A stretch of 64,000 nt of DNA from Serinus canaria (Eukaryota > Chordata > Aves > Passeriformes > Fringillidae), in contig NC_066336.1 in the NCBI RefSeq assembly GCF_022539315.1, forward strand, positions 2,174,600-2,238,599, in the 5' to 3' direction. A program made the translations under genes and the position numbers. The first letter of the stretch is position 1, and every line of letters begins with the position of its first letter. Shown here piece by piece: positions 48,301 to 61,100 of this stretch. A model generated the notes under the pieces. The model worked only from the letters and a program-made list of their open reading frames with translations. It did no database searches and had not been told where the DNA came from.

Positions 48301-51300
48301 ATCCATTGACAGACTCAAAGTTTTACTTTCTTAAAAATTGCCTCCTGATTTCATTGGTAAATACAGATACTTCTAAGACTGTCATCTGTTGTACCTTACT
48401 GTGGCTGGTCAGAGTACTTAAGTGATTGATAGGAGCCTGCTTGATTCCAGCTTTAACCCTCATTAAAACAAAGACCATGTCTGTCTTGAATTTTTTTTTT
48501 AAAGGTTGAAATTTTGTACCTTTAAAGGCCTGTTGGAGTCTTTGTTTTCAGAGCAATCCAGCTGTGGGTACAGGCATGAAGGAGTGGACTAGATTTTTTA
48601 TTAATGGAATTTTTAAGTCTTGATGGTAAAATTTTTTAATCCTATCATATTCAAAGTCAAAAAAATGCCTGCTATTTGGGGTGGGGTAGAAGCCAGGTCA
48701 CAGACTGATTTAGACTGTTGATTGTCTTGGCAAACCCTCTCAGTGTTCAAAGCTATCCAAGGAAGGAGGAAAAACTCCCAGTATCTTTAATGCCATGTAT
48801 TTGCTTACTGATAACAGCAGCAGCAGTTGACTGACAGCAGAGGAAGCAGTAACCAGTTGCTAGAAAGATCTTTCAAGTCTGAGATAAACAGTAGGTGAAT
48901 AAATTTATGCAATGCAATTTGTATATGGTCCCATGTTGTTCCTGTTACTGCAGGGGTTTTTGTGGCTTTCCATTCAACAAGACTTCTGAAGTCTATGGAA
49001 ATCCTAAGCTTGGCTCTGTTCTCCAAGTGAATGCTGACACCAAACCAGCTGTTCTAGGAATTCTCCTGCAATGCCAATTCAATATGCTGTGTATAAAAGT
49101 AGTAGATGATGAAGAAAATACCTGAGTTTATGGTTTGGGAATATTTTTATGCATAGTATTGTGGATAAAACAAATCAATGGCTTTGTTTTTGCAGTGTGA
49201 CAACTATGAAATCCGTCCTGGAAAGCACCTTGGAGTATGCATCTCCGTGGCAAACAACAGGTTATTTGTTGGGTCAATTCCAAAGAACAAAACTAAGGAA
49301 AACATACTGGAAGAGTTTGGTAAAGTCACAGGTAAGACTTAATGAGTCCCAGAATACCATTTAGTCTCTGCTTTGTCGGTCTAGTTGTTTGACAGATGTG
49401 TTCAGGTATCATTTGAACAATTTTCAACTTGGATTCCAAGTTTGACTTTGTTAGAAATTTTATATCTTAAGGTGGAGTGTGAAGGGACTCGTGTGTTTGT
49501 GATTGTTAAATGAATGATGACGTAACTTTACAATTAGAGATGGAAACAGCTCGAATGAACTCAAAAACCAGCACACATGAGCTCTGAAGAAAATGGAGGT
49601 TCCAGTTCTGTTACCTGTTTAAACTTTCTATTGAAGGCTCTGTATTTGTGACTGGATCTACAGGAGGTTCTGCTGTCAACATGGAGAAGTTTTTGGGGAG
49701 GCTGAAGCAAATGTATTCCTGAGTAGTGAAGGGGAGGAGGGAGTACTAAATTGGTTTAGAGGGAATATTACTAGAGAAATAGTTAATAACAGACTAATTT
49801 TTTTGTCCCAGTTTTTTCAGCATTCTCCAGTATGTGCAGCAAGTAGGAAGAAGAGAAGTCAGCTCATCAGTGAAAGGGTGCTTCTGCCTTAGATAAGAGA
49901 TTGAGTCACTTGCTCTTGTTCCTGTAGGAGAGCTTTAACCTCCTGCTTCTTTTTTAGGATTGCTATTTATAAGTACTTAGGGAAGTGGTGAAAACAGAAG
50001 GTGAATATTCAGTTAGTTCTCTCTCCTCTTTTTGGAGAGATGTGGAAGATGTTCCTTCTAGGTTCTGCAGGAGGCAGGGGAGAGGTCATGAGTTAGTGCT
50101 GGCTGCCTTTCAAAGATGTAAAAGTGATTTAAAAAGTATAGAGAACTTAGACTGTGAGTTGCTGAGGTTGATGTTTTTCAGAGCCTATTCTGAGGAATTT
50201 TATTTGCTAGGTGACATGTTTCTGGGTAAATTGGATGAATATCTGCTATTTGTTTTGCTTTTCTTGTGCTCCCACTCCCTTTCAGGTGTAAAATTCAAAT
50301 TCACTACAAAACATGAGTGAAGGCATTTTAGGGTAGACTCTAGATTTTTACTTTTCTTTTGAAGCTCAGTACTAAAGATGTGTTTTTCAGAGGGTTTGGT
50401 GGATGTAATTTTGTATCATCAACCTGATGATAAAAAGAAGAATCGAGGATTCTGCTTCTTGGAATATGAGGATCACAAGTCAGCAGCACAAGCTCGCCGA
50501 CGCCTGATGAGTGGGAAAGTAAAAGTCTGGGGAAATGTTGTTACAGTGGAATGGGCTGATCCAGTAGAGGAACCTGATCCAGAAGTCATGGCAAAGGTCA
50601 GTGAAGACTTCACTGGATGCTCTTGTGCTTTGGAAGGAATTTCTTGATGCCATAGTGACAAAGATTTATTGCAGCTGAGCGGGGCTAATTTTGAGGCACA
50701 AAAAGCAATTAGAGGGCGTTTTCACAGTAAGCTCTGCAGATGGTGTGGTCTGAGCACTGTGGATGAGTTGCCATTGGAAGATGTTGGAAATGTGTTGTTA
50801 CTAACTGCTGTTAACATCTGAGCTAGTCCTGTGCAGGGTTATCCTGCTGGATTGACACATCAGGCTGTGCATTTTCTGCTTTAGCTGTAATCAATACCAG
50901 GTAGGTATTGTGTAAAGCTGTTTTCCAGAGTGAGATAAAGGTGCACTTCAGCGTGGGGAATGATTATGTGCATTTTATCCCAGTGTTTTGGGGTAACTCC
51001 TTGCTGTCCTTGAGGTCTGTTACTAAAATTTTGCTGGGATTTGTGGCATCCCAGAAGCAGAAAATCAAAGTTGGATATTCATCTGGTTATGGAAGGGAAC
51101 TGTGAAAGGAGAGAAGTTGTAGAAACTTCCTACAGGTCACTACAAGGCACGTTTTTGGTTTTTTTTTTTTAAACAGATTCAGAATTAGTAAAGTTACCCA
51201 AATTTCTTAATGCAACAAAAAAGGGAATAATTACCAGTTGGTTGTTTCATTTGAGGTTTGACTTTTAAAGATTACAGCTTTGTTCTCATTTTTTCACCAG

Positions 51301-54300
51301 GTTAAAGTTTTATTTGTAAGAAACTTGGCCACTACTGTGACAGAAGAAATTCTTGAGAAATCCTTTTCTGAATTTGGAAAGCTGGAAAGAGTAAAGAAGT
51401 TGAAGGATTATGCATTTGTTCATTTTGAGGACAGAGGTGCAGCAGTGAAGGTAGGTTAATTATTCTTTCTTGGTTAAGTTGGTGAGAGCACTTTATTTTT
51501 CACACATGGTTTTAAGAAATTTCTTTACAGTAAATACCTCGGTAAGACAAACCATAGAGCCCATTTAATAAAGTTCCCATTGTGAGAATTTCAATGCTAA
51601 TAATTTTGTTCCTATGAATTCAGTAGCTAGGAGGATGTGAAAAGGACAAAACTGTAGCAAGTTAACAAGTAGACTGGAAAAGAGGTGTAGAGCAATGCAG
51701 GAGAGTCTAGAGAAGAGGAAAAAGTAAGATCAACCTAGACAATTTTTCTGAGGAAACACTGGCAAAAGGTATCAGTTGTCTCTCAAAGACCCCTATTTAA
51801 AAGGGCTCTGTGTGGTTTTGGAGTGACAAAAGTATCAAATAGAAATTGGGAGGTAATTAAAAAATGCTTTGTGAAGGACAGGAGAGTGGTGTTGGCAACT
51901 CTTTAAGCATTACCTGTTTTAACTCTGCATGTGCCCAAGGTTTCTTCTCAGTGACTTGTTAAATATTGAAGATTATTAATGTAAGCTTCAAAGTTCTCTT
52001 CCTTTGTCTCCTTGAGCTGTTGAGAGGGTCATCAATATCTGCTGACTGTGATTCAGTGTATTGAATTCTGTAGATATTATTCCATCTGGCTTTTAAATCC
52101 ATGGTTCATGGGGGAAGAAGGAGAGTAGGAAGTGTTTTTTTGCATTTGGGAGTCTTGAAGCAGATATATTGCATGTGGTGTATGTGGCTATATGGACATT
52201 TCAAAGGCTCTGTACTTGATCTTATTAAGCATTTTATAGCCATTTAATTGCTTAGGATTTTATTATACAAGAGGTTAGGTTTTAGAATACTCTTGATTAT
52301 GGCTTTAAGATAAATATCACTCGTACTTAACGAGGTTGAGGTTGGTTTGGATAGGTTTAGACCATGTCTGAGGGAGGACAAGAAGTTGTGGAAACAAGGG
52401 GTAAGTCAGCAACACCTCTGGATGTGGTTTTCTGTAGTAAGTCTGTGAACACTCTCCAGCCCTTTCCAGGTACTGTTACCTGATAAATGCTCTGTTAGAT
52501 TTCAGCAACTGGAAACTTGTAGCAGCTGAGAAAAAGACAGATCAAATGCATCACTAACGTTCATCTCAAGCTGGAAACTACCACATCTGGCCCATGTGAC
52601 TGCTTCATGGCCATTAAATTGGCTTATGAAGTTTGTGAGATACTTTTGTGTGTTGGATGTGTTTTGGCTTTCAATGAAGTTATGGTATTTTTGTGTGGAA
52701 TGCATGGAACTGGCTCATTGATTCTAGCATTTACTGATTTTTATCAGTAATAATGTGGAAATAAATTGCCACAATTTCTAATGCTTTTGAGGCACATAGA
52801 TGTACAGACACAAAGTCTTCACTAATGCAAATATTAATACCCAAAAAAGTTTAATGCAAAGCAGATGACTCCAGGTGAGGAACTGGGGGGTCTAGTCCTA
52901 ATTGTACTTTGTGTATTAAGTTCTCTTTGTGGGTGCATTTGATAGTAAAACATTGCACATTAATTTTCTGGAGGATTAAGGGCTTGCTTGATGAGCTCAC
53001 CAAGTTTCAGTAATCTTCTTTGGTTTTTTCTACTCAAGTATGTGCCCTCAGAACTACTTTATTTTCTCAGTCGCTTGACTCACATTCAGCTACCTGGGAA
53101 CCCCAAATGTAACAATTCATTCTCTTGTGTGCACATGTTCTGCCAGGCTTATAAGTGCAGTGAGTGTTTATGTCAGTGTGAGTAGTGAGAACTTGTTTAT
53201 TTCTGAAAGGTTTCTAGGAGATACAGGTACATAAAAACTGATGGTGCTATATCTGACTTCATAAAAATAATTCTTAATATGTTTTAATCCTCTTTTTTAT
53301 CTTACGATATAAAGAGTATATTAAAAAAAAGATACTGCTTCCCTGTAACTGGTGAATAAAGTGGGACTTGGAAAAGTGATGTGTAACATTCTGTTTATGT
53401 AGCACAAAAGCAAAGCACATGGCACAGCTCAGCCTGGAGCAGCCCAGCTGTCTGGTTTCTTGCAGTAAGTTTTAGTTCCCTTTGAATGGAAAAAAATTTT
53501 TAGTTGTTTTTCTTTTAATTTTTGTACAGGCTATGAATGAAATGAATGGGAAAGAGATAGAAGGGGAAGAAATTGAAATAGTATTAGCAAAGCCACCGGA
53601 TAAGAAAAGGAAAGAACGTCAGGCTGCCAGACAGGCCTCCCGGAGCACTGCGTGAGTGTCACCCTCGCACCGTGGTAAAGCTGCACAGTGGAGCTGTGCT
53701 GTGAAACAGGGGCTGGTCTAGAAGAACTGAGTGACTTGCCTTGACTTTTCTCCACCTTGCGTATTGTTAATCATCAAGGGCAAATGTATACTGTAGTTTG
53801 GGTTGTTTTTGGAGATAAATAATTCTGTGCTTCTTTTTCTTTACTAGGTATGAAGATTATTATTACTACCCTCCGCCTCGCATGCCACCTCCTATTAGAG
53901 GCCGAGGCCGTGGAGGAAGAGGTGGATATGGCTATCCCCCAGATTACTATGGCTATGAAGATTATTATGATGATTACTATGGCTATGACTATCATGACTA
54001 CCGTGGTGGCTATGAAGATCCCTATTACGGCTATGATGATGGCTATGCTATAAGAGGAAGAGGAGGAGGAGGAAGGGGTGGGAGAGGTGCCCCTCCACCA
54101 CCTAGGGGGCGGGGAGCACCACCACCAAGAGGTAGAGCTGGCTACTCACAGAGGGGGGCACCCATGGGACCGCCGAGAGGAGCCAGGGGGGGGAGAGGGG
54201 GCCCCGCGCAGCAGCAGAGAGGACGTGGTGCTCGTGGAGCCAGGGGCAACCGTGGGGGCAACGTAGGAGGCAAGAGAAAGGCAGATGGGTACAACCAGCC

Positions 54301-54460
54301 TGATTCCAAGCGCCGTCAGACCAACAACCAGCAGAATTGGGGCTCCCAACCCATCGCTCAGCAGCCGCTCCAGCAAGGTGGTGACTATGCCGGTAACTAT
54401 GGTTACAATAATGACAACCAGGAATTTTATCAGGATACTTATGGGCAACAGTGGAAGTAG
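42182..54460 (+). CDS. HNRNPR: Heterogeneous nuclear ribonucleoprotein R (ten coding exons, 633 aa)
   Basis: An RNA-binding protein in pre-mRNA processing and mRNA transport, closely related to SYNCRIP. Coding exons: 42182-42338, 44625-44743, 45166-45273, 45839-45952, 48046-48222, 49196-49331, 50391-50596, 51301-51450, 53530-53651, 53848-54460. They sum to 1902 bases with GT-AG borders throughout and an open frame to TAG. The N-terminus ([20 protein letters not shown]) separates it from SYNCRIP and leads an acidic helical domain to about residue 160. RRM1 spans about 165-245 (RNP2 VFVGKI 167-172, RNP1 RGYAFITF 206-213). RRM2 spans about 246-328 (LFVGSI 248-253, RGFCFLEY 289-296). RRM3 spans about 341-411 (LFVRNL 343-348, KDYAFVHF 374-381). 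A basic [11 protein letters not shown] near 410-420 is a likely nuclear signal. A Tyr-rich stretch follows at about 434-490, then RGG/PPRG repeats and a Gln/Asn-rich tail. The start has strong context (AAAATGG). Confidence 0.97.
44625..44743 (+). CDS. HNRNPR: HNRNPR coding exon 2
   Basis: 119 bases encoding residues 53-92 ([19 protein letters not shown] and onward), part of the acidic domain. The acceptor is TAACTTTTAG, the donor GTAAGG. Confidence 0.96.
45166..45273 (+). CDS. HNRNPR: HNRNPR coding exon 3
   Basis: 108 bases, 36 codons (residues 93-128), [20 protein letters not shown] and onward. Met102 lies here; shorter mammalian isoforms are reported to start at the equivalent residue. The acceptor is TATCTACAG, the donor GTAACCC. 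Confidence 0.95.
45839..45952 (+). CDS. HNRNPR: HNRNPR coding exon 4 (possible cassette)
   Basis: 114 bases, exactly 38 codons (residues 129-166), [12 protein letters not shown] to GIGTE. Both ends are phase 0, so skipping keeps the frame. A 19-T tract abuts the CCAG acceptor. A human isoform lacking this 38-residue block is known to me from memory. Donor GTTGGTATA is weak. Confidence 0.95.
48046..48222 (+). CDS. HNRNPR: HNRNPR coding exon 5 (RRM1)
   Basis: 177 bases, 59 codons (residues 167-225) covering most of RRM1, from VFVGKIPRD to AAQEAVKL. The acceptor is CCTTTTTAG, the donor GTGAGT. Confidence 0.96.
49196..49331 (+). CDS. HNRNPR: HNRNPR coding exon 6 (RRM1 end, RRM2 start)
   Basis: 136 bases, residues 226-270 plus one base. 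It contains [19 protein letters not shown]. The acceptor is TTTTTGCAG, the donor GTAAGACTT. Confidence 0.96.
50391..50596 (+). CDS. HNRNPR: HNRNPR coding exon 7 (RRM2)
   Basis: 206 bases encoding residues 271-339 with the RRM2 RNP1 RGFCFLEY. It ends [10 protein letters not shown]. The acceptor is GTTTTTCAG, the donor GTCAGTG. Confidence 0.96.
51301..51450 (+). CDS. HNRNPR: HNRNPR coding exon 8 (RRM3)
   Basis: 150 bases, 50 codons (residues 340-389), [16 protein letters not shown] to RGAAVK. The acceptor is TTTTCACCAG, the donor GTAGGTT. Confidence 0.96.
53530..53651 (+). CDS. HNRNPR: HNRNPR coding exon 9
   Basis: 122 bases encoding residues 390-429 plus two bases: the end of RRM3 and the basic [16 protein letters not shown] linker. 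The donor GTGAGTGTC follows CACTGC. Confidence 0.95.
53848..54460 (+). CDS. HNRNPR: HNRNPR coding exon 10 (Tyr-rich and RGG domain)
   Basis: 613 bases encoding residues 430-633 and TAG. It opens with [15 protein letters not shown] and has repeated YGY/YYD motifs, then RGRGGGG and PPPRGRG arrays, an [14 protein letters not shown] nuclear-signal-like segment, and ends TYGQQWK. The acceptor is TTTACTAG. Confidence 0.97.
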
Positions 54461-54802
54461 ACAAGTGAGGAGGGATTGAGAATATTGGAAACATAGAATT
54501 GGCTATAGCTCTACATCTTTCAAAAAAAAAAAAATTGGCTTAATGTTTCATCCTTCAGTAGCGATTGGCTGCCATTTGTATTGGGCTGAAGAATCACTCT
54601 ATTGTGTATATACTCGAGTCTCTTAGTTTTCTTTTTTCATAAACGCACTTGGACATTACTGGGCTTGCAGAATTCCTGAACTCCTTATGGGGTCTCAGCG
54701 CTTTTATCATTTTAGGCTTCACTTTAGCAGTTTAAAAGCAGGAATGGCACACTGTTCAATCATGATTTTGCAGAACCTCTGGTTTTGGACAGTTTCTTCT
54801 TC

Positions 54803-54829
54803 TTTTTTTTTTTTTTTTTTTTTTTTTTT
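54803..54829. repeat. Poly(T) run, 27 bases, in HNRNPR 3' UTR
   Basis: An uninterrupted T tract preceded by tcttcttct. In the mRNA it would be a U27 stretch about 340 bases past the stop. Confidence 0.97.
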
Positions 54830-55118
54830 GGATTTGGGATAGACTACATAGGAGTATGCTGTACATAAAAGTAAAAGCTAGTGCTTTGTCTTAGTAGTTT
54901 TAAGAAATTACAACAAATTAAGTTTTCTTGTATTGAAAATAACATGATTGTATGTTTTGCATTCCTAGAAGTAGGATAACTGTGTTTTTAAATTGTTATA
55001 ACTTCACACCTTTTTGAAAATCTGCCCTACAAAATTTGTTTGGCTTAAAACGTCAAAGCCGTGGCAATTTGTTCCTTGATGTGATTGTATTTCCAATTTC
55101 TTGTTCATGTAAGATTTC

Positions 55119-55124
55119 AATAAA
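55119..55124 (+). other. HNRNPR: HNRNPR proximal poly(A) signal AATAAA
   Basis: Canonical AATAAA, 660 bases after the stop codon, in a T-rich neighbourhood. Confidence 0.75.
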
Positions 55125-55140
55125 ACTCAAAAATCTATTC

Positions 55141-58100
55141 AAAACATTACCTATTTCAAATTCAATTGTGTCCTAAAACATTATTTCATTGGTAATTCTT
55201 GTGAAAAATATTGTTTTCAAAGTATAACTGCCTATGTGAGTGATCAAATTTGTGCAAAATTTCCTGTGCTTTCCAACATGTAGCACTGTGGACATCAGAC
55301 TGAAAACTAGGAGAAATTACAGACAGCCCAAAAGGCACTCACTGTTTAATTGCTGTTCAATAATTTATCGGCATCTAATTTTGAAACTTTTTATTCCTAT
55401 TTAAAAGTGTTGAATTGTATCCAAGCATTCACAGAGATCTAATTTAAATCTAGTCTTCTAATGTAATGTGGAGAAGGAAGCAGATCCTACAATGGTGTTA
55501 ATTTTGTTCCTTTGGTGATGCCCTGTGGAGTCCCTGTGGAGGCTGTTCTGGTAGGATCCAGCCTTATTGTATAATTGAGCATACAGACACACAGGGAAAT
55601 TATTTTGATCTCAAGCATCTTAATCTAATCTCAAATAATATTTGGCTAGGAGTGAGAATTACAGCTTGGGTGCTATGGCACACTAAATTAATTTCTTGCT
55701 ACGGATAACACGAACATACTCTCCAGATTCTGCTTATTTCTATCTTGACATTTTAATTTGATGTTCTGCCATGATGAACAATTTGCCTTAGAATTCTCCT
55801 GCCTTAAAATAAAGGCTGTTAAAAATTTAAGACTTTATCTTTTGAGGGCATTGCTAGCTACATTATATTATGTGTTGCTTTGACCCTTGTCTTGGACATT
55901 CCCAGATGTCAATTTTAACTGGCAAATCATGACATTACTCTTGTGTTGCATCTAAGCCATTCTGTACCACAGTGAAGAACATTTGCTTCTCAAGAAAAGA
56001 GAGAAACAAACGGATTTATACTTTCTCTAAAGAAAACTATTGCCGGACCTCTAAATATCCAAATCCAATACATTGCTCATACTTGATTTACAGCATTCCA
56101 AACACAGACTATTGAGGAAGTTAAACTTCAGTGGTCATACTCCTCCCTTTGTCTTCTATTCCTGTCTGGTGTCTCAAGTGTGTTATGTCAGAATATACCC
56201 AGTAAGATGAGCCTCCCCACACTGTGGATCTGGAATGGGATTGCAGGGTTTGAGTTGTGACCTGAATCGAAGATGTCTATCTGCTTCTCAGAAATGGGTT
56301 TGCCCATGTCAGGCTCTTCCAATTTATAGAATTGGTCATAAATAGCTTAAAAGTGCTTTTAAAAAAATCAATATCCAGTATGTTGGGGTTTGGGCTTCTT
56401 TTTTTTTTCCCCACTTCATAAAGTTAATGGAGCCAAATCATGTCCTCTCTGTTTCTTACCTGAGCTGTGAACTCAGAGGGCTGTTGCCTGAGTATACACT
56501 TCAGGCTTTTGCTTGTGATAAGGATGTGGTTTGTAATTCTGTTCTAACACAAAGTTTTGCTGCCCTATCCGTATAACTTTCTGGTAGTTATACAGCTCAT
56601 GTAGTGCTGAGCAGAACCCTGTAGTCCCAATCACTATTGGCTTTTCAGTATTCATTGTAAAGGGGATCTAGTACAAGGAGCTTAATTGGAATCATATTTC
56701 AAGTTCTCTCCATCTTGGAAGAAGGTAGTGTTCCCATATTGCACATTAGCTAGGAGAGGTGAGGTGCTAGTAAGTGCTGTGGGGGAGTGGGGAGGAAGTT
56801 AAACACCTCAGTTATAGTGGTTACAAAAGAGCTGAGAAACAAAAATGTTAAAATTGTTTTCCTCAAGAACTGTAAGGTTGCATCTTGTATTTACTTTTTC
56901 CCGACTCATCATTTCTACTAGTAATTTTATTAACTATGTGGAGCGAGCTATTAACTTTTATAATTGAATATCATAACAGTTAAACTCAGTAGAAGTTTAT
57001 GTTTGCAGGATATACCAGGTTCTTTGATTTACATGGTTTATGGCTACTCAAATTCACCTTTTAAATTTGCAGCAGTACTTTTATTTAATCATTAGATAAG
57101 GTGTGCTACAGCTTACTTGAATAGTGGTGTGTGCTGAACTTGAAGAACTTAATGAAATGATGGAAAAAAATTATCAAGCAAAGATACTGTAGTACAGTGG
57201 AAAACTACCATGCCTGACTCAAAGGAAGAATTTCTCAGCAAAATTTTGACATCTAGTTTAAAAATAAATTTAAATTTATTCTTGTGCATTTCTTTTGATT
57301 GTTTCTTCAGTATAACTTAGCAAAAATCCTCTATAATATGTTGAAAATGGGTTTCAACTTGCACACCAATATTCAGCTTTTATGAGTGTCCTGCTGGCAT
57401 TGGAGGAGGAGCCATGAAATGGAGTTTTAATAATCATTTGATCACTCATTTATAGCAGTTGCTTAAATGTCTGTATTGATAAGGTGTTTGACTTAAGAAG
57501 CAAGTTACCAGATTCCTAGCAGTTCCAAAACTTCAGCAAAATACTTTACAGCTACTGTGTTATTATATACTTAATTTCACTTTATTAACAATTTAGTTTA
57601 CTAAACTCAAATTAAAATTTTAGTATTTCATTCAACATAGTTTGCATTTTTTCAAAGTGTTTTCTAGCAATTGTTTATTTTTAAATCTCAGCTTCTGTAG
57701 TCTGATCATTAAAGAATGACAACTGCATTGCTTAAAGCTTTCCAAAATAAACTCAAAGTAGAAGATCACCGCATGATTTTGGTGACTCTGTATAAAAACC
57801 TGACCACTTTTTGTCCCCTCTATGTTTGGACATTAAGCCCATTTCTATAATTTGAACTACACAGAAAAAAAAATACAGAGGGCACTCTTATTATAAGGCT
57901 AGGAGAGAAATAAATGTTAAGTGCTGAGCAAAAAGTCTTAAACCTCTCAAAAACATTTGGTACCAAGACCCATATACCCTACTGAATGAATGTATTTTTA
58001 GCAAGAATTAATTGTTATCCAAAAGTGCTGGTGGCCCATCCATAGAACAGCAGGGACCTCTCCTAGAAATCTGTCATCAGCAATCTTTAATCATGCATGA

Positions 58101-61100
58101 CTTGAGGTGGAGTATGTGTGTGATGAAGGATTGCTTGTAAGGTAGAGGTTGTCAGTGGCATTCTGTCATTCATGTGACCTATGTGAGTAGCTCAGAGCCT
58201 TATAGAAAGAGTGTACCACGTTGTGTTCCTGTTTTTTTCTAAACAACAACAAAAAGAAGTTAGAGCTTCTGTTAACTTAGAACTTGAATGAAGCTGTTGT
58301 AGTCTATTGGCTTAAATTGTCCTTTGAAACCCAGAGCAGTTCTGTTGAGCGTGTATTAGTTGATAAAATGTGTAGAGTAGGGAGAAAAAAAATCACTTGT
58401 ACTAAAGGGAAACCCTAAGTTTTTGGTCTCATTCAAATAAAATAGTCAAGGTGGATCTGCGATACTTGGTTATTGATCAGGAACTTCTGAAATTTTAGAA
58501 CAGGAGAATCCCTCTGAAGAAATGTTGTTTTAACAACTTGGAGGTTACCAGAAGCTCTGAAAGACAGTTCAGAATATATTTTCTGATGTCCAGAAATCTG
58601 CAAGTGTCAATTTTGTATTTTAACTCCTTCCTTTTACCTGACTATCAGGGAAGCGTGGTTGAGGCTGACCTGACATGTCATGATGTCGACTTGCTAGGTG
58701 GGGTTCGCAGGGGACATTAACCTTGGAGTTCTAGGTAAGAAAACTTTCTTTCTCATTTCCTTCAGTAAGGTGAAAGGGTTGGTGTGGGAGGAGGGAGGAT
58801 ATGATCTCCACAGACCTGAGCACTGGAGTAGCTTTCAAAATCTGCCATTACCATGGAGAGATTGCAAGTGTGGAAGGTAAAAGTTGAGGTTAAATTTGTC
58901 CATGTTCAAGAGAGGCATGGTATAGGTTCTTGAAAATTAATTTGAAAATAAAGATGACTTGCACTTCAGAAGAAAGGTGGATGCTCTTTTAGGAGTGCTG
59001 GAAGCATAAACATTTTGAACATTTAAATTTTTCCTCTCTAATTAAATCCAGGTATGGGTTGGATTTCTTTCCCCACCTGTGGAAAAGCAAAGAATTTGCA
59101 GCACACTTCTTCAAAGCTTAAGAATGCTGTTAAGAAAAGTGTCCCAGTAGATCTCTGGAAAATAATAAAATTTTGCCTTGGAAATAACAAAACTGGCATA
59201 TCATGAGTTTGAATCATTTATGTATTGAACATGATAATGCTTAGAAGGCACTAATCAAGAGAGAATGGCTTTTGTACCAAGGGACAGCTGTAGTTGATCC
59301 CATTATAAAATCCCACTGGATTTTAAAAATCATCTCTTTGTGGAGGGCATATGTTGATTCTAGACAAACAAATAGGAAAAGCTGAAGAACAGGTTTGCAA
59401 ATCAAATACTTGGACGTGTTGAATTCTTCTTGGCACCTGCTCATCTTGCACCTTTCCTCAGCCAGCAGACTTGTCTTTTCCTGCTTGTTCATGCAGTACT
59501 TGGAAAGGAGCAGAGAAGTTGGAAAAGCTTACTAGGCTAGAGGAGCATTCCAGGTGCAGTCATTGTTTACCGTGGGACTGAATAGCATGCCAGTTCTGAC
59601 ACCAACTGCAGAAGAAATGTGCCTGGTGAGTACAGGTATTTTGTAAGGAATTTTCAGAAATGAAGTATTTGTTTCATTCCAGATAAACCTTACTTGGCAT
59701 ACCACGACTTGAGAGCAGTTATGATCACACAAAGTCATCAATGTTGTTTCACTTGAAAGATCATAAACAGAAAAAAGAGGATCTCTTAATTCTGGATTTT
59801 CCAATCTGCATGTCCCAGAGAGCTGCTGATAGTGAGTGTAGTAGGATGTGTTGCACATGCTCAGGTGGCATGTCTGGGAGAGGATGGCAAGGTCCTTACA
59901 GGAGAAAAAGCAACTGAATGGATTGGCTTTTGCACATGTGGAATTTGGAGATACCTGGAAATTATGGGAATGGGACATGCTCCTTTCATAAAACATCAGT
60001 CTCTTATCAGTGAAGTTTATGAGTTTCAAACACAATGTCAGTATGTATTTCTGTGATTGTAAGCTGCCAAATTGCATTAAAGGGGAAAAAAAAAAAAAGC
60101 AGACCAAATTCCTGCCCTCCTTGCTTCAGACACAAGCTTCACTTTTTTCCTTCTTTAGCACCAGTGAGCATGAGTCTTGTCATTGGATTCTCCTCTTCCT
60201 GCAGAGCTTGTGTAAGTGTAGGATACACAGTTTTTTCTCCCTCTGTTTTTAAATATTCACAGCAACCTGTGAGAGGTGATTGAATTTATATTTAATTTCG
60301 AGGAACGAGAATCCATTGTATCAGCACCTGGTCACATGACATTATTCTTTCTGACATACCTTCAGACATTTCACATTTGGTGTGCAGAAGGTGCACACCC
60401 AGCTGGAATTTCAGAGGAGATGTGTTGTAAGCATTAATTTCATGATAGGAGAGGAATCTAATTCTAGAGAGCATTCAGCTATCTTAGCAATGGATGCTTC
60501 TTTCTGTTCTGGAATTCCCTGCTGTGCTGCTTTAAGTGCTGCAGGAAAAGAGAAGTGAAATGCTGCATGGGCTAAAAGTCCTGTGATTAAAAATAGTTGC
60601 AGTTCTTAAAAAAAGCCAAAATCAACCAAACAACCTTTACAAAAAACCCAAAGTCCGAAACAAGGACAGACAGCGTGGCTGTGCTCACAGCATCCTGTGG
60701 ACTGGGCACCTTTTCCTTCTCTCCCTGGGAAGGGCAGAGGAATTGCAGTAGTGTCCTTGCAGGTAGGTGGTTGCTGGTCAGGTTTGGGATACACCCCACT
60801 CATGCAGCAGTTCAGGACCAGCTGGATCATTTTCCAGTAAACATGAGTTATTGGCAGGGATGGCTCTAGTCTGACATCAGGTCTGGGGCCTCTTACCAAA
60901 TTTTGCTCTGTGCCACTCCAGGAAGAGGAAAAGAACTGTGAATTCTTTTTGCTTTCTATTTTTGCTGGTATGGCCACTTTTCAGGTGTTTTATAAATCTG
61001 CTCATGCTGCAGTGGGTGTTCTCCTCCCACCTTGGAAGCGTCCTTGATGCAGTATCAGGAAGGGCATAGTTGAAAGGGCTGTGGTGAGGGGTTCATGGAA

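Larger units (their letters stand above)
42339..53847 (+). other. HNRNPR: HNRNPR introns between coding exons
   Basis: The intervening DNA is AT-rich with T-rich runs before acceptors. The larger gaps are 42339-44624, 45953-48045, 49332-50390 and 51451-53529. I saw no extra exon, RNA gene or recognisable transposon in them. ORFs such as 44172-44504 and 49985-50320 lack motifs. Confidence 0.7.
54461..55140 (+). other. HNRNPR: HNRNPR 3' UTR (proximal form)
   Basis: It runs from the TAG to about 15 bases past the AATAAA at 55119-55124. It contains a 12-base A run near 54522-54533 and a 27-base T run at 54803-54829. A second AATAAA at 55808-55813 may end a longer form. Confidence 0.8.
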
